From NCBI GenBank assembly GCA_031002005.1, contig CM061920.1, forward strand, positions 107,009,447 through 107,073,446: DNA of 64,000 nt. The letters are read 5' to 3'. Below are positions 12,598-22,455 of this stretch, piece after piece. The position numbers and the translations under genes were made by a program. The notes under the pieces were generated by a model. The model did no database searches and had not been told where the DNA came from. It was given only the letters and a program-made list of their open reading frames with translations. Within the stretch, counting starts at the first letter, position 1; the number at the start of each line of letters is the position of its first letter. This DNA comes from Vandiemenella viatica (lineage: Eukaryota > Arthropoda > Insecta > Orthoptera > Morabidae).

Positions 12598-13130
12598 GAA
12601 ACGCGCTTCGCTGTTAACTTCTTTCTTTAGTCGTAATTTTCAGAAGTAGAAATAATTCATATACATATTTTCAATGAAGGAAGGCTCGTTTTATAATAAC
12701 TCCGTTTTAATAACAACGATTCCTAAAGCTAAACCAACACCCGTCATAAAATCTACTGTGGTTGTTTTTTTAAGACTTACTTTCCGAAAAATTGCGGGTT
12801 CATGAATTGGTAATCTGATTTCACGAAGCGACGTCTACTTTTCAAGAAGGTTTGAGTTCATCTGTTTGTTGATAATGACCAGTGAGAGGTAACAGGAAAT
12901 GCAAAGCACATATATTTAATGTTCTCCATGGAATTTTAATCTTTTATTTAACTTTCTTAAATGGTAAATAATTGTATTAAGTTATTGCTTTCTTGGTATA
13001 AATCAGCCCCGTCGTGTTTTGCCTTGCTGTTCAGCACATCACAGTGAAAATAGGAAACATAAAAGGGAAGTACATTTTAAATCCTTTTATTTGATTAAAT
13101 CCCGTGAAGGTTTTGCATTTAATCAATTTA
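12598..13130 (-). repeat. Left repeat arm (segments A and B, minus orientation)
   Basis: Segment A (about 12598-13015) and segment B (about 13016-13130) both recur on the opposite strand at 15311-15845. Segment A recurs a third time at 26378-26790 on the minus strand. Segment A ends here in CAGCCCCGT and B follows directly. The order A-B is kept in both arms although each segment is inverted, so the arms are not a simple mirror-image terminal repeat. Confidence 0.75.
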
Positions 13131-13274
13131 ATTTTCACGGATTTGAATAATTTCCGTTCTTTGCGCGTTGTGAATTTTATCGATGGTAAAAGAGCCTTAT
13201 CGACTTCTATTCACCGTGTTTTGAACTACGAAGTTTGATTTTGTGTTGTTATAAATATTTGAATTTAACTTATC

Positions 13275-14686
13275 ATGGATAAAGAAATTGAAAATACTTT
13301 TCATGTTATCTGTCAAGCTGATGCTACAGATAACACTAATTTACCGGATATGGCCCCACTGTCAGTATATACCATTCTTGACTCTTATCCATCAGTAATT
13401 TTTGAAAAACTCCTGTTTCTCGACCAGAGGATAAAAATAGGGTCCAGTTTTCACAATTTGAGGGTGATTGTACCCACCAGGAACCAGAAAATAAAGACAC
13501 TCCAATAAACCCTTTGATGTTTACCCAGCCAGAACATACCATTTCTCAACAAAAACTGACTGACTTAATTTTAGCAATGCAATTTCATTTAGATGTTCAG
13601 TTCAGTGAAACCAAAAAGATATGTACTAAGCGTGATACCAGTGTAAATGATCTTAAAAGGGATTCACGACTGATAGATTCCAAAATAAATGAAATTCAGG
13701 GTAAGATAGAAAATTGTTACACACATTTTGGTGAATGTGTTACTACAGTAGAAGCAACCCTAGAAAAACATATTATAGACTCCCGAGAAGACCTTCCTGA
13801 AGATAAACATGAAGATAATGAAGAGAACAAGATGATATATTATGATTTGGACCATTTAGCTAACATTTTGCATAGAGGAATGAAGATAACAACTAGATTA
13901 AATGCTGAATTCTTCGTTCTGGCGGAGTATGTTCTAACAGAAAAATATGTTGAAGAACATTCTATTGCAGGTTACATGGTTACAAGTATAAATGGGGTTG
14001 AATCTTCCAACATATGTGCAGAATTGGAGGAATTTGTTGATTATTGTAAGAAGGAAGGTGATGAAATTATTGATATAAGCTATGACAAAGATGAGGAGTG
14101 TTTTGATAGAACAATAAGTGAACCTATTTCATAGGAAGTTAAACAAAATGGTTTATTTAGGAATGATATTGATGAACTGAACTTAAATGACACTATATTT
14201 GACGTAGCATGTAATGAAGTGAGCAATGTACAGAGTCTTTTTGTTGGTGAAAATAATTGTAGTAATTCCATTCAAGAAATATTCACAAATGAAGAATGTA
14301 TTGTTTCTGATAAAGATTTTTGTGGCAAAGGGAGGCTATTTCTGATAAGGCAAAAGCTACCATTAGACTTGCTGTGGGTGAAGCAGAATAGAATGGTGTA
14401 CACACAAACCTACTACCTAAGGAAGGATGAAATGAAGAAGAGAAGAAATACTACTTCAAGAATCCTCTATCTAATAAAGAAAAAACTACAGAAGAGAAAA
14501 CAGACATCAAAACCCTGCTTCAAGAAGAAAAGAAATACGGCTTTCAGAAACCATTACCTGAAGAAAAAGAAAGTAAAGTGGAAACGACATACTGGTTCAA
14601 GAACCTACTACCTAAAAAGAAAAAAAGTTAAGTGGAAAAGTCAAATAGAAAAAAAAAAAAAAAATTGGAAAGGAAGTAAGAAGTGA
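13275..14686 (+). pseudogene. Unrecognised element-encoded protein, coiled coil and lysine-rich tail
   Basis: A real ATG at 13275 (MDKEIENTF) opens a frame that must shift near 13405-13440 to continue into a long frame. That frame runs on through a single TAG at 14132-14134 and stays open to 14686. The middle region (about 13560-13780) is a charged helical stretch with heptad-like spacing (DSKINEIQGKIENC), compatible with a coiled coil such as those in retroelement Gag proteins. The 3' part (14420-14640) shifts to a frame with three or four degenerate repeats around the words KNPLSNKE, KPLPEEKE and KNLLPKKK. I do not recognise a conserved domain. A Gag-like role is inference from its place between repeats and the absence of enzymatic motifs. 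Confidence 0.5.
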
Positions 14687-15310
14687 TGATTTTGAGGCAA
14701 CACAGAAGTGGATATTAATGCAGCAAATATTGAAAGGAAAAGGAATATTAAAGTTAGTCAAATCTTTGCAGACATAGTGTAGAATATTTTTTTAAATATT
14801 TATTGTTGAAGTCCTGTTACAACAAGAAAATGACTCGTGTCAATTGGTTTTAGATTATAGAATTTTCTGGTCCAGGTACCTCATTTCCTATGGACAAATA
14901 CCTTAATCAGAAACTGATTTGTTGTTACTGATATATGTTTGGTGTTTTGGAAAATGAAAAAAAAAAAATGTTTATTTATTTTGTCCTTCTACAAGCATAA
15001 ATGCTGACAGACTATATATATCTTGTTTCAGGAGTACCGTGCAAAAGAAAAAAAAACTTGATGGCAACAGAATTTAGTACCCCATAAGACACAGTCGACG
15101 TTTATGCTTGCTACAGGTGGAAGAGCAGCCAGAGAAGACAAACTTCAGCTTATTCATAAATTGTTACTATTATTATTATTATTTTTGTATTTGTAAAACA
15201 CTAACAATGTAACACCATCACCCGAGGGACCTGTAAAATTCCAGTTTGGTTAAGAAGATAAGTTAATTCCTATTTCAATTTTTGCAAATTTCATATAAAT
15301 TAGCGAGGGG
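14687..15310 (+). other. Non-coding stretch ending in a polypurine tract
   Basis: No coding region seen. It holds A-rich runs, a TTA microsatellite at 15167-15183 and, at its right edge, GCGAGGGGA (15302-15310) immediately before TGTAACGGG. A purine tract directly before TG is what precedes a 3' LTR in retroelements. Confidence 0.5.
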
Positions 15311-16130
15311 ATGTAACGGGACTGATTTATACTTAAAGGCAATAACTTTTATAAAATTATTTACCATTTAAGAAAGTTAAATGAAAGATTCCATGGAGAA
15401 CATTAAATATATGTGCTTTGGATTTGCTGTTACCTCTCGCTGGTCAATATTAACAGACAGATGAACTCAAAACTTCTTGAAAAGTAGACCTCGCTTCGTG
15501 AAATCAGATTACCAATTCATGAAACTGCAATTCTTTTTCGGAATGGAAGTTTTAAACAACAACCCAAGTAGATTGTATGACGGGTGTTGGTTTGGCTTTA
15601 GGAATCGTTGTCATTAAAATGGAGTTATTATAAAACGAGCCTTCCTTCATTGAAAATTAGTATATGAATTATTTCTAGTTCTGAAAATTACGACTAAAGA
15701 AAGAAGTAACAGCGAAGCGCGATTGATTAAATGCAAAACCTTCACGGGATTTAATCAAATAAAAGGATTTAAAATGTACTTCCCTTTTATGTTTCCTATT
15801 TTCACTGTGATGTGATGTACAGCAAAGCAAAACACGATTTTGCCGGCCACCATTGATGTGAAACCAAAACAGCTGTTCAGTTTAATGGAGGAAGGAAATA
15901 TTTCCTCCATGTTCAGTTTATGTGCTCTCGAAGTCTCTGCTGTGGTGCGTATCGATATACAAGTCGACTGTAAATCGTTGTGTGTTGCGTTTTAATTATC
16001 TTGCTTTCTCGAAGTTCGTAATAGACGTGCGTCTGTGGGTACACCCGATGCCGAACATAAATCCCCCACTCCACGGCATGCGGAAGTGACGTCACATGAC
16101 GATACGTGTAACTTCTTTGGTTGAGAAGCA
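15311..16130 (+). repeat. Right repeat arm, LTR-like (A, B and C segments)
   Basis: The arm begins TGTAACGGGACTG just after a polypurine tract. Segment A' (15311-15723) and B' (15726-15845) are the complements of the left-arm segments. B' contains an AATAAAA polyadenylation-like word. After about 180 bp unique to this copy, segment C (16028-16130) begins GCGTCTGTGGGTACACCC and includes TGACGTCA. C is shared with the copy at 26216-26322, where A' and C are close together. A near-perfect 26-bp palindrome (ATGGAGGAA ... TTCCTCCAT) lies at 15885-15911. A' plus C looks like one LTR, with B' inserted or retained here. Confidence 0.55.
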
Positions 16131-16290
16131 GACAACAAACCTCAGGGCGGCGGTGACTTCACTACTTCATAATTCCACCACTAGATACCACCAGCATCAA
16201 ACAGGTACAATCAATTCAACACACGAAGAAAAAATGGACCTCGCAATTAAGGAAAAACGAAATAAGTACACTAGCCGTTAATTTTTCTTT

Positions 16291-17345
16291 TTCCATACTG
16301 CCGTGTGTTGACTTGGAATTAACGTTATTTACCCCAGCGGTTTCTATGATACTCATATGGGACACGTGAAGCAAGTAATTTTAATCTATTTTAGCGTAAG
16401 GATTAAATGGACTATAACGCAACTTGCCCGTATTCGCGAGTACGCAAAACACGCTACCGGTCAGGTTTGCTTCCCAATGAAAGCTTTTAAATCTCGGAAC
16501 TGTTAAGTAATTGTACTACTTGCAGCAAAAGTGAAAAAATAATTACTTTTTAAGCATGTTACTATTTTATGAACCTGTCTTGTCGATAAATATTTTCCAT
16601 ACTGCCGTGTGTTGACATCCAATAATCGTTGTCTACCCCAGCGGTTTCTATGATACTCACATGGGATACGAAAAGCAAGTAATTTCAATCTATTTTAGTG
16701 TAACGATTAAAAGGACCTATAACGCAACTCGCCCGTATTCGCGAGGACGCAAACCAAACAAACCACGTTCCCGGTCATTTTTGCTTCCCAGTGAAAGCTT
16801 TTAAGTCTCAGAACTGTTAAGTAATTGTAATACTTGGTGCAAAAAAAAAAAAAAAAAAAAAAATTAAGCAAGCATGTTACTATTTTATGGACCTGTCTTA
16901 TCGATAAATATTTTCCATACTGCCGTGTGTTGACATCGAATAAACGTTATCTACCCCTGCGGTTTCTATGATACATATGGGACACGGAAAGCAAGGAATT
17001 TCAATCTATTTTAGCGTAACAATTAAATGGACCTATAGCGCAACTACCGAGTGTGGTGGTGTAACGGATAGCGTTCTGGCCTCGCATTCGGGAGGACGGC
17101 GGTTTGAATTCCCGTCCGGGCATCCAGATTTGGGTTTTCCATGGTTTCCCCAAATCACTCCAGGTGAATGCCAGGATGCTTCCTTCAAAAGGCCATGGCC
17201 GAATTCCTTCCCATTCCTTTCCCGTCTCTAATGACCACGTTGTTAGAGAGACGTAAAGAAGTTACTTATAGCGCAACTCGCCTGTACATTTCGTTTCATT
17301 TTGACTTCGGACATCTCTCTCGTCACCCAAGAAGGATTTACATCT
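16291..17345 (+). repeat. Tandem repeat, ~310-bp unit, three copies
   Basis: Units start with TTCCATACTGCCGTGTGTTGAC at 16291, 16595 and 16913, giving lengths of 304 and 318 bp. Shared inner words are GCGGTTTCTATGATAC, TATTTTAGYGTAA and ATGTTACTATTTTATG. The second unit contains an A-run (16840-16861). The third unit is interrupted at 17046 by a SINE and continues at 17267 with the duplicated target. No coding content. Confidence 0.85.
17046..17266 (+). mobile_element. tRNA-derived SINE, copy 1
   Basis: 221 bp flanked by the exact 12-bp duplication TATAGCGCAACT (17034-17045 and 17267-17278). The head has a tRNA-like A box (TGGTGGTGTAACGG) and a B-box-like word (GGTTTGAATTCC, mutated from the GGTTCGAATCC seen in copy 2). 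The body contains TCCATGGTTTCCCC and AGGCCATGGCCGAATTCC. The poly-A tail is lost or very short. It is inserted in the third unit of a tandem repeat. Confidence 0.88.
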
Positions 17346-17374
17346 TCCTTAATTGGAATCTTGACTAGATAATA

Positions 17375-18122
17375 CAGGGCTAGCTTAAGGAATTTCGGGC
17401 CCCCCTGCGAAGATTGATTTCGGGGCCCCCCTACTTCATTTCTAGATGTCCTTTTGCCTACACTTTCAATAATAGAGACGCACTGAGGTTTCTCTAAATC
17501 TGTGTACAAACGGGCCAGCAGTTTATTCAGTATTAGCTGGACGGGACCATCTTCGCCGAGTCTTTGGTGTTTTATCAATGCATCTCATATGGATCTCCCA
17601 ACTACTGTCACTTTCATTTCTAGTTAAGCCCTGCTACCCATTGTGTCAAATGAAATTATTTTTTATTCAATTTTATAGCTATTCTTATATTTATAATACA
17701 ATTTTTGTATCCGACATTTCATTTCTTTCTTTTCTTTGCTAGTACATATAGTTTTTGGGGGATGGAGACACGTGAGCAGGCATACACATTTTAATTAAAT
17801 AACTTTTTATTTGAAACGTCAAAAGATGAATGAGTTTATTCGAACGAAATTACGTAAATTGCTGAAACAGGTTCAGAGCAATACACGCCTTTAAATATAT
17901 AGGCATATTGTAATTACATCAGATACGACTTTCTCAAAACTGAATCTGATGAAGAACATCTCGTGGAACTCCACGCTTCGGAAACGTCTATTGTGAACGC
18001 AACTTGTTAACATTCTAAATTTGTATATTATTTATTTTAGCAGGAAAATTGTTCGTTAAGTAAGGACAAACTTTTAAGGGGCCCGCTACTGCGGTTCTTG
18101 CAGTAGCCTTAAACCTGCCCTG
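17375..18122. mobile_element. Non-autonomous hAT element, exact TSD
   Basis: The ends read CAGGGCTAGCTTAAGG and, inverted, CAGGGCAGGTTTAAGG, flanked by the exact 8-bp duplication AGATAATA (17367-17374 and 18123-18130). The length is 748 bp. Both subterminal regions contain GGGCCCC words. No transposase domain is recognisable inside. Confidence 0.88.
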
Positions 18123-18321
18123 AGATAATATAAAATAGAAATTTGGCAACTGTTAAATTTTTTGACAGGAATACTACCAGGTTGGAATCGCTTACAAAAT
18201 GATAACGGTACGTTATGACTACCGTTTCGGTCTGTAAATTAATGTTAAATACTACATACAATGAGCGCTACAAATAAAAGTAATGAGAATGTTCCACTTT
18301 ACGTAAAATGAATAAAAAGGT

Positions 18322-18540
18322 TCAAAAATTCATTGTAGTATACTGGAAAGATTTTTGTTCACATTTCTTCAGCTCATTAAACAAATGATATTCACCACAA
18401 CTTTCCCTACCACAATTTATTGGATGGATACGAGTTATTTTATTTCTTAATTTCTCAATGAGAAGAAAATGCTCGTTTGAGGAGTTAGACGTCCTACTGA
18501 CAACTAGCAGCTTTACCTGCTTTCTATATGTTCGCAACAT
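18322..18540 (-). pseudogene. Harbinger (HARBI1-like) transposase N-terminal fragment
   Basis: A short minus-strand frame contains IHPINCGRESCGEYHLFNEL followed by KSFQYTTMNF. This resembles the conserved opening of PIF/Harbinger nucleases, where a HPIN word is followed by GEYHHL, an ELR word and a YFRM-like word. The frame ends soon after and no DDE motifs follow. It may be a relic related to the DDE_4 protein at 19127-21254, although that lies on the other strand. Confidence 0.5.
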
Positions 18541-18728
18541 GCGCGAACCGGCGTCGGCTCGCGCAGGCGGAAAAGCGTCGGCAACCGGTACGCAGACTAC
18601 CTGCGTCCTTTGTGTTTGTACCCTATTGTCGGTAAAGATGTACCGGTATGGAAAAAATGTTTATAGCCGCTCTAATATCCTCAAAGAGCCGCATGTGACT
18701 CGGGAGCCGCGGTTTGCCTACCCATGGC
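18530..18728 (-). repeat. CpG-rich terminal fragment, hAT-like end
   Basis: Read on the minus strand from 18728, the sequence starts CATGGGTAGGCAAACCGCGG and continues with AGAGCCGC-type words, the look of a hAT (Charlie-type) terminus. The opposite end and a target duplication were not found, so this may be a solo end. Confidence 0.35.
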
Positions 18729-18740
18729 CTAAACCAACGA

Positions 18741-19126
18741 TGATCGAAGATTTGACATAAGGATATTGACAGTCTGAAAGGAAGGATGAATTTTACTAAG
18801 GTTACTATTTAAGTACAGAAACTGTTGGAATTAAAATCAGTATAGAAATTGTAAAAATAAAATGGCTAGAGCAACTTTTATTTTAGGAAGGTCGGGAAAC
18901 CGGCAATTAAAACCACAAGCGATTCCAAGTTTAAATTTGCCATCATCGAGCCACCCTTCGCATGCGACAAGCAACTTGGAACGATCATTTAGATTCAACA
19001 AAATGAGCCATCTTTAGTTCAGTCTGAAAGTAGTGGTAAGCTTGTTCTAAGTTTCTGTAACTGTAGGCAGCTGTGAATTGACTCATTTATTCTACTAGAA
19101 ATGAGTACATTCCATAATATTACAAG
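18741..19126. other. Intergenic, no gene recognised
   Basis: AT-rich stretch just upstream of the DDE_4 transposase remnant. I see no coding similarity or repeat match. Confidence 0.4.
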
Positions 19127-19548
19127 ATGTCCCACTCTTTTTTGTGTTTTCAAACACCTCATGTTGAAGAAACAATCAAAGTTCTTACTTGTGAAAACAG
19201 CAGTAATAAGCAATTTAAAGAATTGCTAGCAACCAAGTCCATTCAAATTTCAGATCTTCCTCTGTGTTTCCATAAACTTATCAAAGGAAACAATCGGCTG
19301 TTCAGTGTGTGCCTGATGAATGAAAAGCCACTAACGCATTTCACTGGATTCAAAGGGCTTCTGTTTGAATGTTTATACAAATTCACTTCAACCATGCCGT
19401 CAGAGCCATGTGAATATTAAAGATCAATTACTACTTACTCTAATGAAGCTGCATACAAATATGACATACCAACAGTTAGTATTCTCCTTTGGTGTTAGTT
19501 GGGTTTGTGGGCAATGTATTTAGCTGTTGGGTAAATGCAATGTATAAT

Positions 19549-20787
19549 CACAGCTGGGCAGAAAATCGTTAATTAAAGAAGTTAACAAAATTGCACAAAT
19601 TTAACTTTTAAGTTAACCTAAAAATCGTTAACGGTGTTCTTAACTTCCGTTAAACTGAACTACCGTTAACAGTAGTAACATTGGCAGTTGACGTTTGATA
19701 TGTTTGAATTGCGCGCCATGCCACGCTCGTACTTTCGGCGAGGCGGATTGAGAACGAATAGGTAATACGAAGTTCGAGTGTGGTGCGTATAATTATGATG
19801 CTAGGTATGGCGTGGGCGTGAGCAGAAAAGCTAGAGTTTTGGAGCGTTTCTATTTAACATCTTCAAACCGGCGCTAACTACTCGTTTCCAATTCGATCGG
19901 CGATTGATTTTGATATTTTTATAATCTATCTTTTTTAGTTGGAACTGGTTTGGTATATGTTAATGAAATAAGTTAATCTTGACATTCGTTACATGATTAC
20001 GTCATTGAAACTTAAGCTCTTCAATCAGTTATTGAAAGCGGCAATGCTAACAACAGCAACTAGAATATTAAAAATCCTAGGCCACATTTATGCGATTATG
20101 TTGCACTTAAATCTAGACTGAAACAGTTGATTTATTCATTCAAACTGTGTTTTCCTAAACTTTCTACAATCAAGGCATCATGTATATAGACTTTGCATAT
20201 ATCCAAATATTAACTGTTTGAAGAAAAAGTAAAAACAGAGCCAACTCGTTGGGAAAAAAAAAGAAAAACAATTCAAAGCCTTCAAGTGCTGTGGCTTCTT
20301 CTGATATATATAGAGCAGCAGAATTGATTTGTTTTCATCGCAATCTGCTAATAAAAGTTTACGTCAATAAAAATTTGGTATCATAGCTACCGGGACCATC
20401 GTATTACAAGCTAATGTGGAGTGATGTACTGCAATCCTTTTCGTTGCCAACAAGATTCCACTACATGCTGAAGAATCCGATACGTTTGAGAAGCTGGTGA
20501 AAATGTTGAACCCCGGGAAAAACTCAATTTCCAGAATGAAATTTGGTAGATGTATTATTGATTCCCTTCATGGTACATAGCACCTTGGTATTGCTTGCAG
20601 TAATATCTATTACAACACATAAACATCTGTTCCACCACTCTTGGATGGTTGACTTTTAATGGTTAACTTTAACTTGCGCTAATTTTGCAAAAAAATGTAA
20701 CACCTTAACAATTATCAAAGTTTACATTTTAAGTAGTGGTTTAACAATTAATGAAGTTAACTTTTCGGTTAACTGTTCCCACCTGTG
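19549..20787 (+). mobile_element. hAT element inserted in a DDE_4 transposase
   Basis: The ends read CACAGCTGGG and, inverted, CACAGGTGGG, flanked by the exact 8-bp duplication TGTATAAT (19541-19548 and 20788-20795). The length is 1239 bp. Both subterminal regions are full of GTTAAC and related words (19570-19680; 20650-20775), probable transposase-binding sites. A short coding relic lies at 20439-20579. Confidence 0.85.
20439..20579 (+). pseudogene. hAT transposase relic
   Basis: A 46-codon open stretch ends in TAG at 20577-20579 and reads PLHAEESDTFEKLVKMLNP then a SISRMKFGR word. This matches the hAT pattern in which a P...VE..xF..L...LNP segment is followed by PSR. It is too short to function and is a deletion remnant within the non-autonomous element. 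Confidence 0.55.
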
Positions 20788-21564
20788 TGTATAATGCTTT
20801 CAAATAATTAAATTTTTGGGCAATGTACAAAAAAGTGGGTGGAGAATAAAACATTGTTATTGATTGTACTGAGATTCCAGTACAAAGTAGTGGTTACCCT
20901 GACCATGCTCAAGGCACATACATTACAAAGGTATTCATACTTTCAAAGCACTTTGTAGATATTAGAGAGTTTCGAGCAGCTTTATATTGTTCCCATTTAT
21001 ATGGTGGAGCAACATCTGATCCTCATTTTATTCTTATTGACAAGGGTTTTTACTTTTTGATTTGTTGGAAACCAAAGGAGCCGCTCTTAACATTACACTT
21101 TTCAGAGTGTTGTAAGGTCCAAATGACTAGCAGGGTAATCGCAAATCAGCATACTGTGGTGGAAAAAGTGATACGAAAAGCTAAAAAAAAAACCAAAAAA
21201 ACATGGTATTTTACACCATGCAATGCCAACATACACATGTCCTCTTGCAAATAAGATATTATACATTGTTTTCAACTTTTGTAAATCCAAACAACAAGCA
21301 GTTTGATTTCCACCACTGTTTCTAACGTTTTAAACTGTAGGTTTGTAATAGAATATGAGCCCAGCTATGTTTTAAAAACTACATCACCTTTTATTTACAG
21401 GTTTTTTCACGACTTAGATGACCAATTAAAACAATTGTGGTTTATAATATAGAATATGTATTGCATTTATTATAAATTCTCAGAAATAAGTTGTTACAGA
21501 AATTATTGTACAATAAATGAAAACAAGTACCCTAAGGACAAGCATATTTTGATAAGAAGCTATT

Positions 21565-21845
21565 TACAGATTTAATTTTAAATTCTGTGAGCATTTTTGG
21601 TAAATTAATCATCATTTACCTTGGTAATTTATTCCAATCTCTGACCCCTTATTTGGGAAAGAAAATTTTACAGAAATTAAGTGCCAGCTTGTGGTCATGG
21701 TCATATTTTCCCTTCCATGCATTACTCTATATTCTTTCACCAATACCTTTCAGCACCTCATACCTTGTACACTACCAGTACTCTCTTGAACCCTCTGCTG
21801 TCTTCCAATGTGCCCCAATCTAGCTCTATTATGATATCAGTTACT
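21565..21845 (-). mobile_element. LINE 3'-part fragment (family L1 of this window)
   Basis: The minus strand encodes NAWKGKYDHDHKLALNF and YGVRDWNKLPR, the C-terminal words of the reverse-transcriptase protein seen in better copies at 23457-24032 and 63049-63516. It is frameshifted and truncated at both ends. Nothing else was found between here and the preceding transposase. Confidence 0.75.
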
Positions 21846-22455
21846 AATTAGCACTCTGCAGCAATGTTCACACAAAATAATAAACACAATCATTTAGGCT
21901 ACATAATAAAGCAATACAAAATTATTAACCAGTATTTAAAATAAATATCAAAACCATCCACTCAAGTTAGTGACTATGCAAAAAGATTCAGGTTCTGAGG
22001 GAGTTGTCAACTTTTAAAATTACTACTTAATAGAGAAACAAATCATCTATTTTTATAAGCAATAATAAAATTTTAAAATTGACATCACATGAATAGGACA
22101 CAATATTAGCACAAAGAACACTTACAAAATGTTCCTTCCATTAAGACAAAAAAGATTTGTGCCATAATGAGGTTTAGGTTTAGTGAGAACATTAACGAGA
22201 ATGAATCAAAAATGGCATGATCTAACTCGTAGAACAAGCTTAATAACACAATTAAAATGAACAGATCAAAAAAATTGAATACAATACAATACATTCATTT
22301 TCCATTGATCCCAATATAAGAGACTGGCTCTGTGGGATGTGGAAAGTTGTCAATTTACAGCTAAACAGTTGCATAACAAAATAATAAGTACACCAGTAGA
22401 TGTACAGTCATAGCATATATGGTACATTAAACAATTCCATAACATTCATTGAGAG
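21846..22455. other. AT-rich spacer, no gene recognised
   Basis: No coding similarity or transposon end recognised. Several short low-complexity A/T runs. Confidence 0.5.

Larger units (their letters stand above)
19127..21254 (+). pseudogene. DDE_4-superfamily transposase, split by a hAT insertion
   Basis: The left part (ATG 19127 to 19548) has LTHFTGFKGLLFECLYKF and, after a stop and shift at 19418-19420, DQLLLTLMKLHTNMTYQQL, the segment that precedes the catalytic core in this family. The right part (20796-21254) has all three expected acidic sites: IDCTEIPVQSSG, LYGGATSDPHF with LIDKGFYF, and the C-terminal VVEKVIRKAKK. The two halves are separated by the hAT element at 19549-20787. Removing it and one duplicated 8-mer rejoins the transposase gene. 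Similarity is to the Harbinger/THAP-associated DDE_4 proteins; the exact subfamily is uncertain. Terminal repeats of this host element were not identified. Confidence 0.75.

Noticed and set aside
12598..13130. Left repeat arm read as a 5' LTR with TATA box (GGTATAAATC)
   Set aside because: Orientation is opposite to the right arm, which has the polypurine tract and TG start. The TATA-like word is the complement of the start of the LTR-like repeat.
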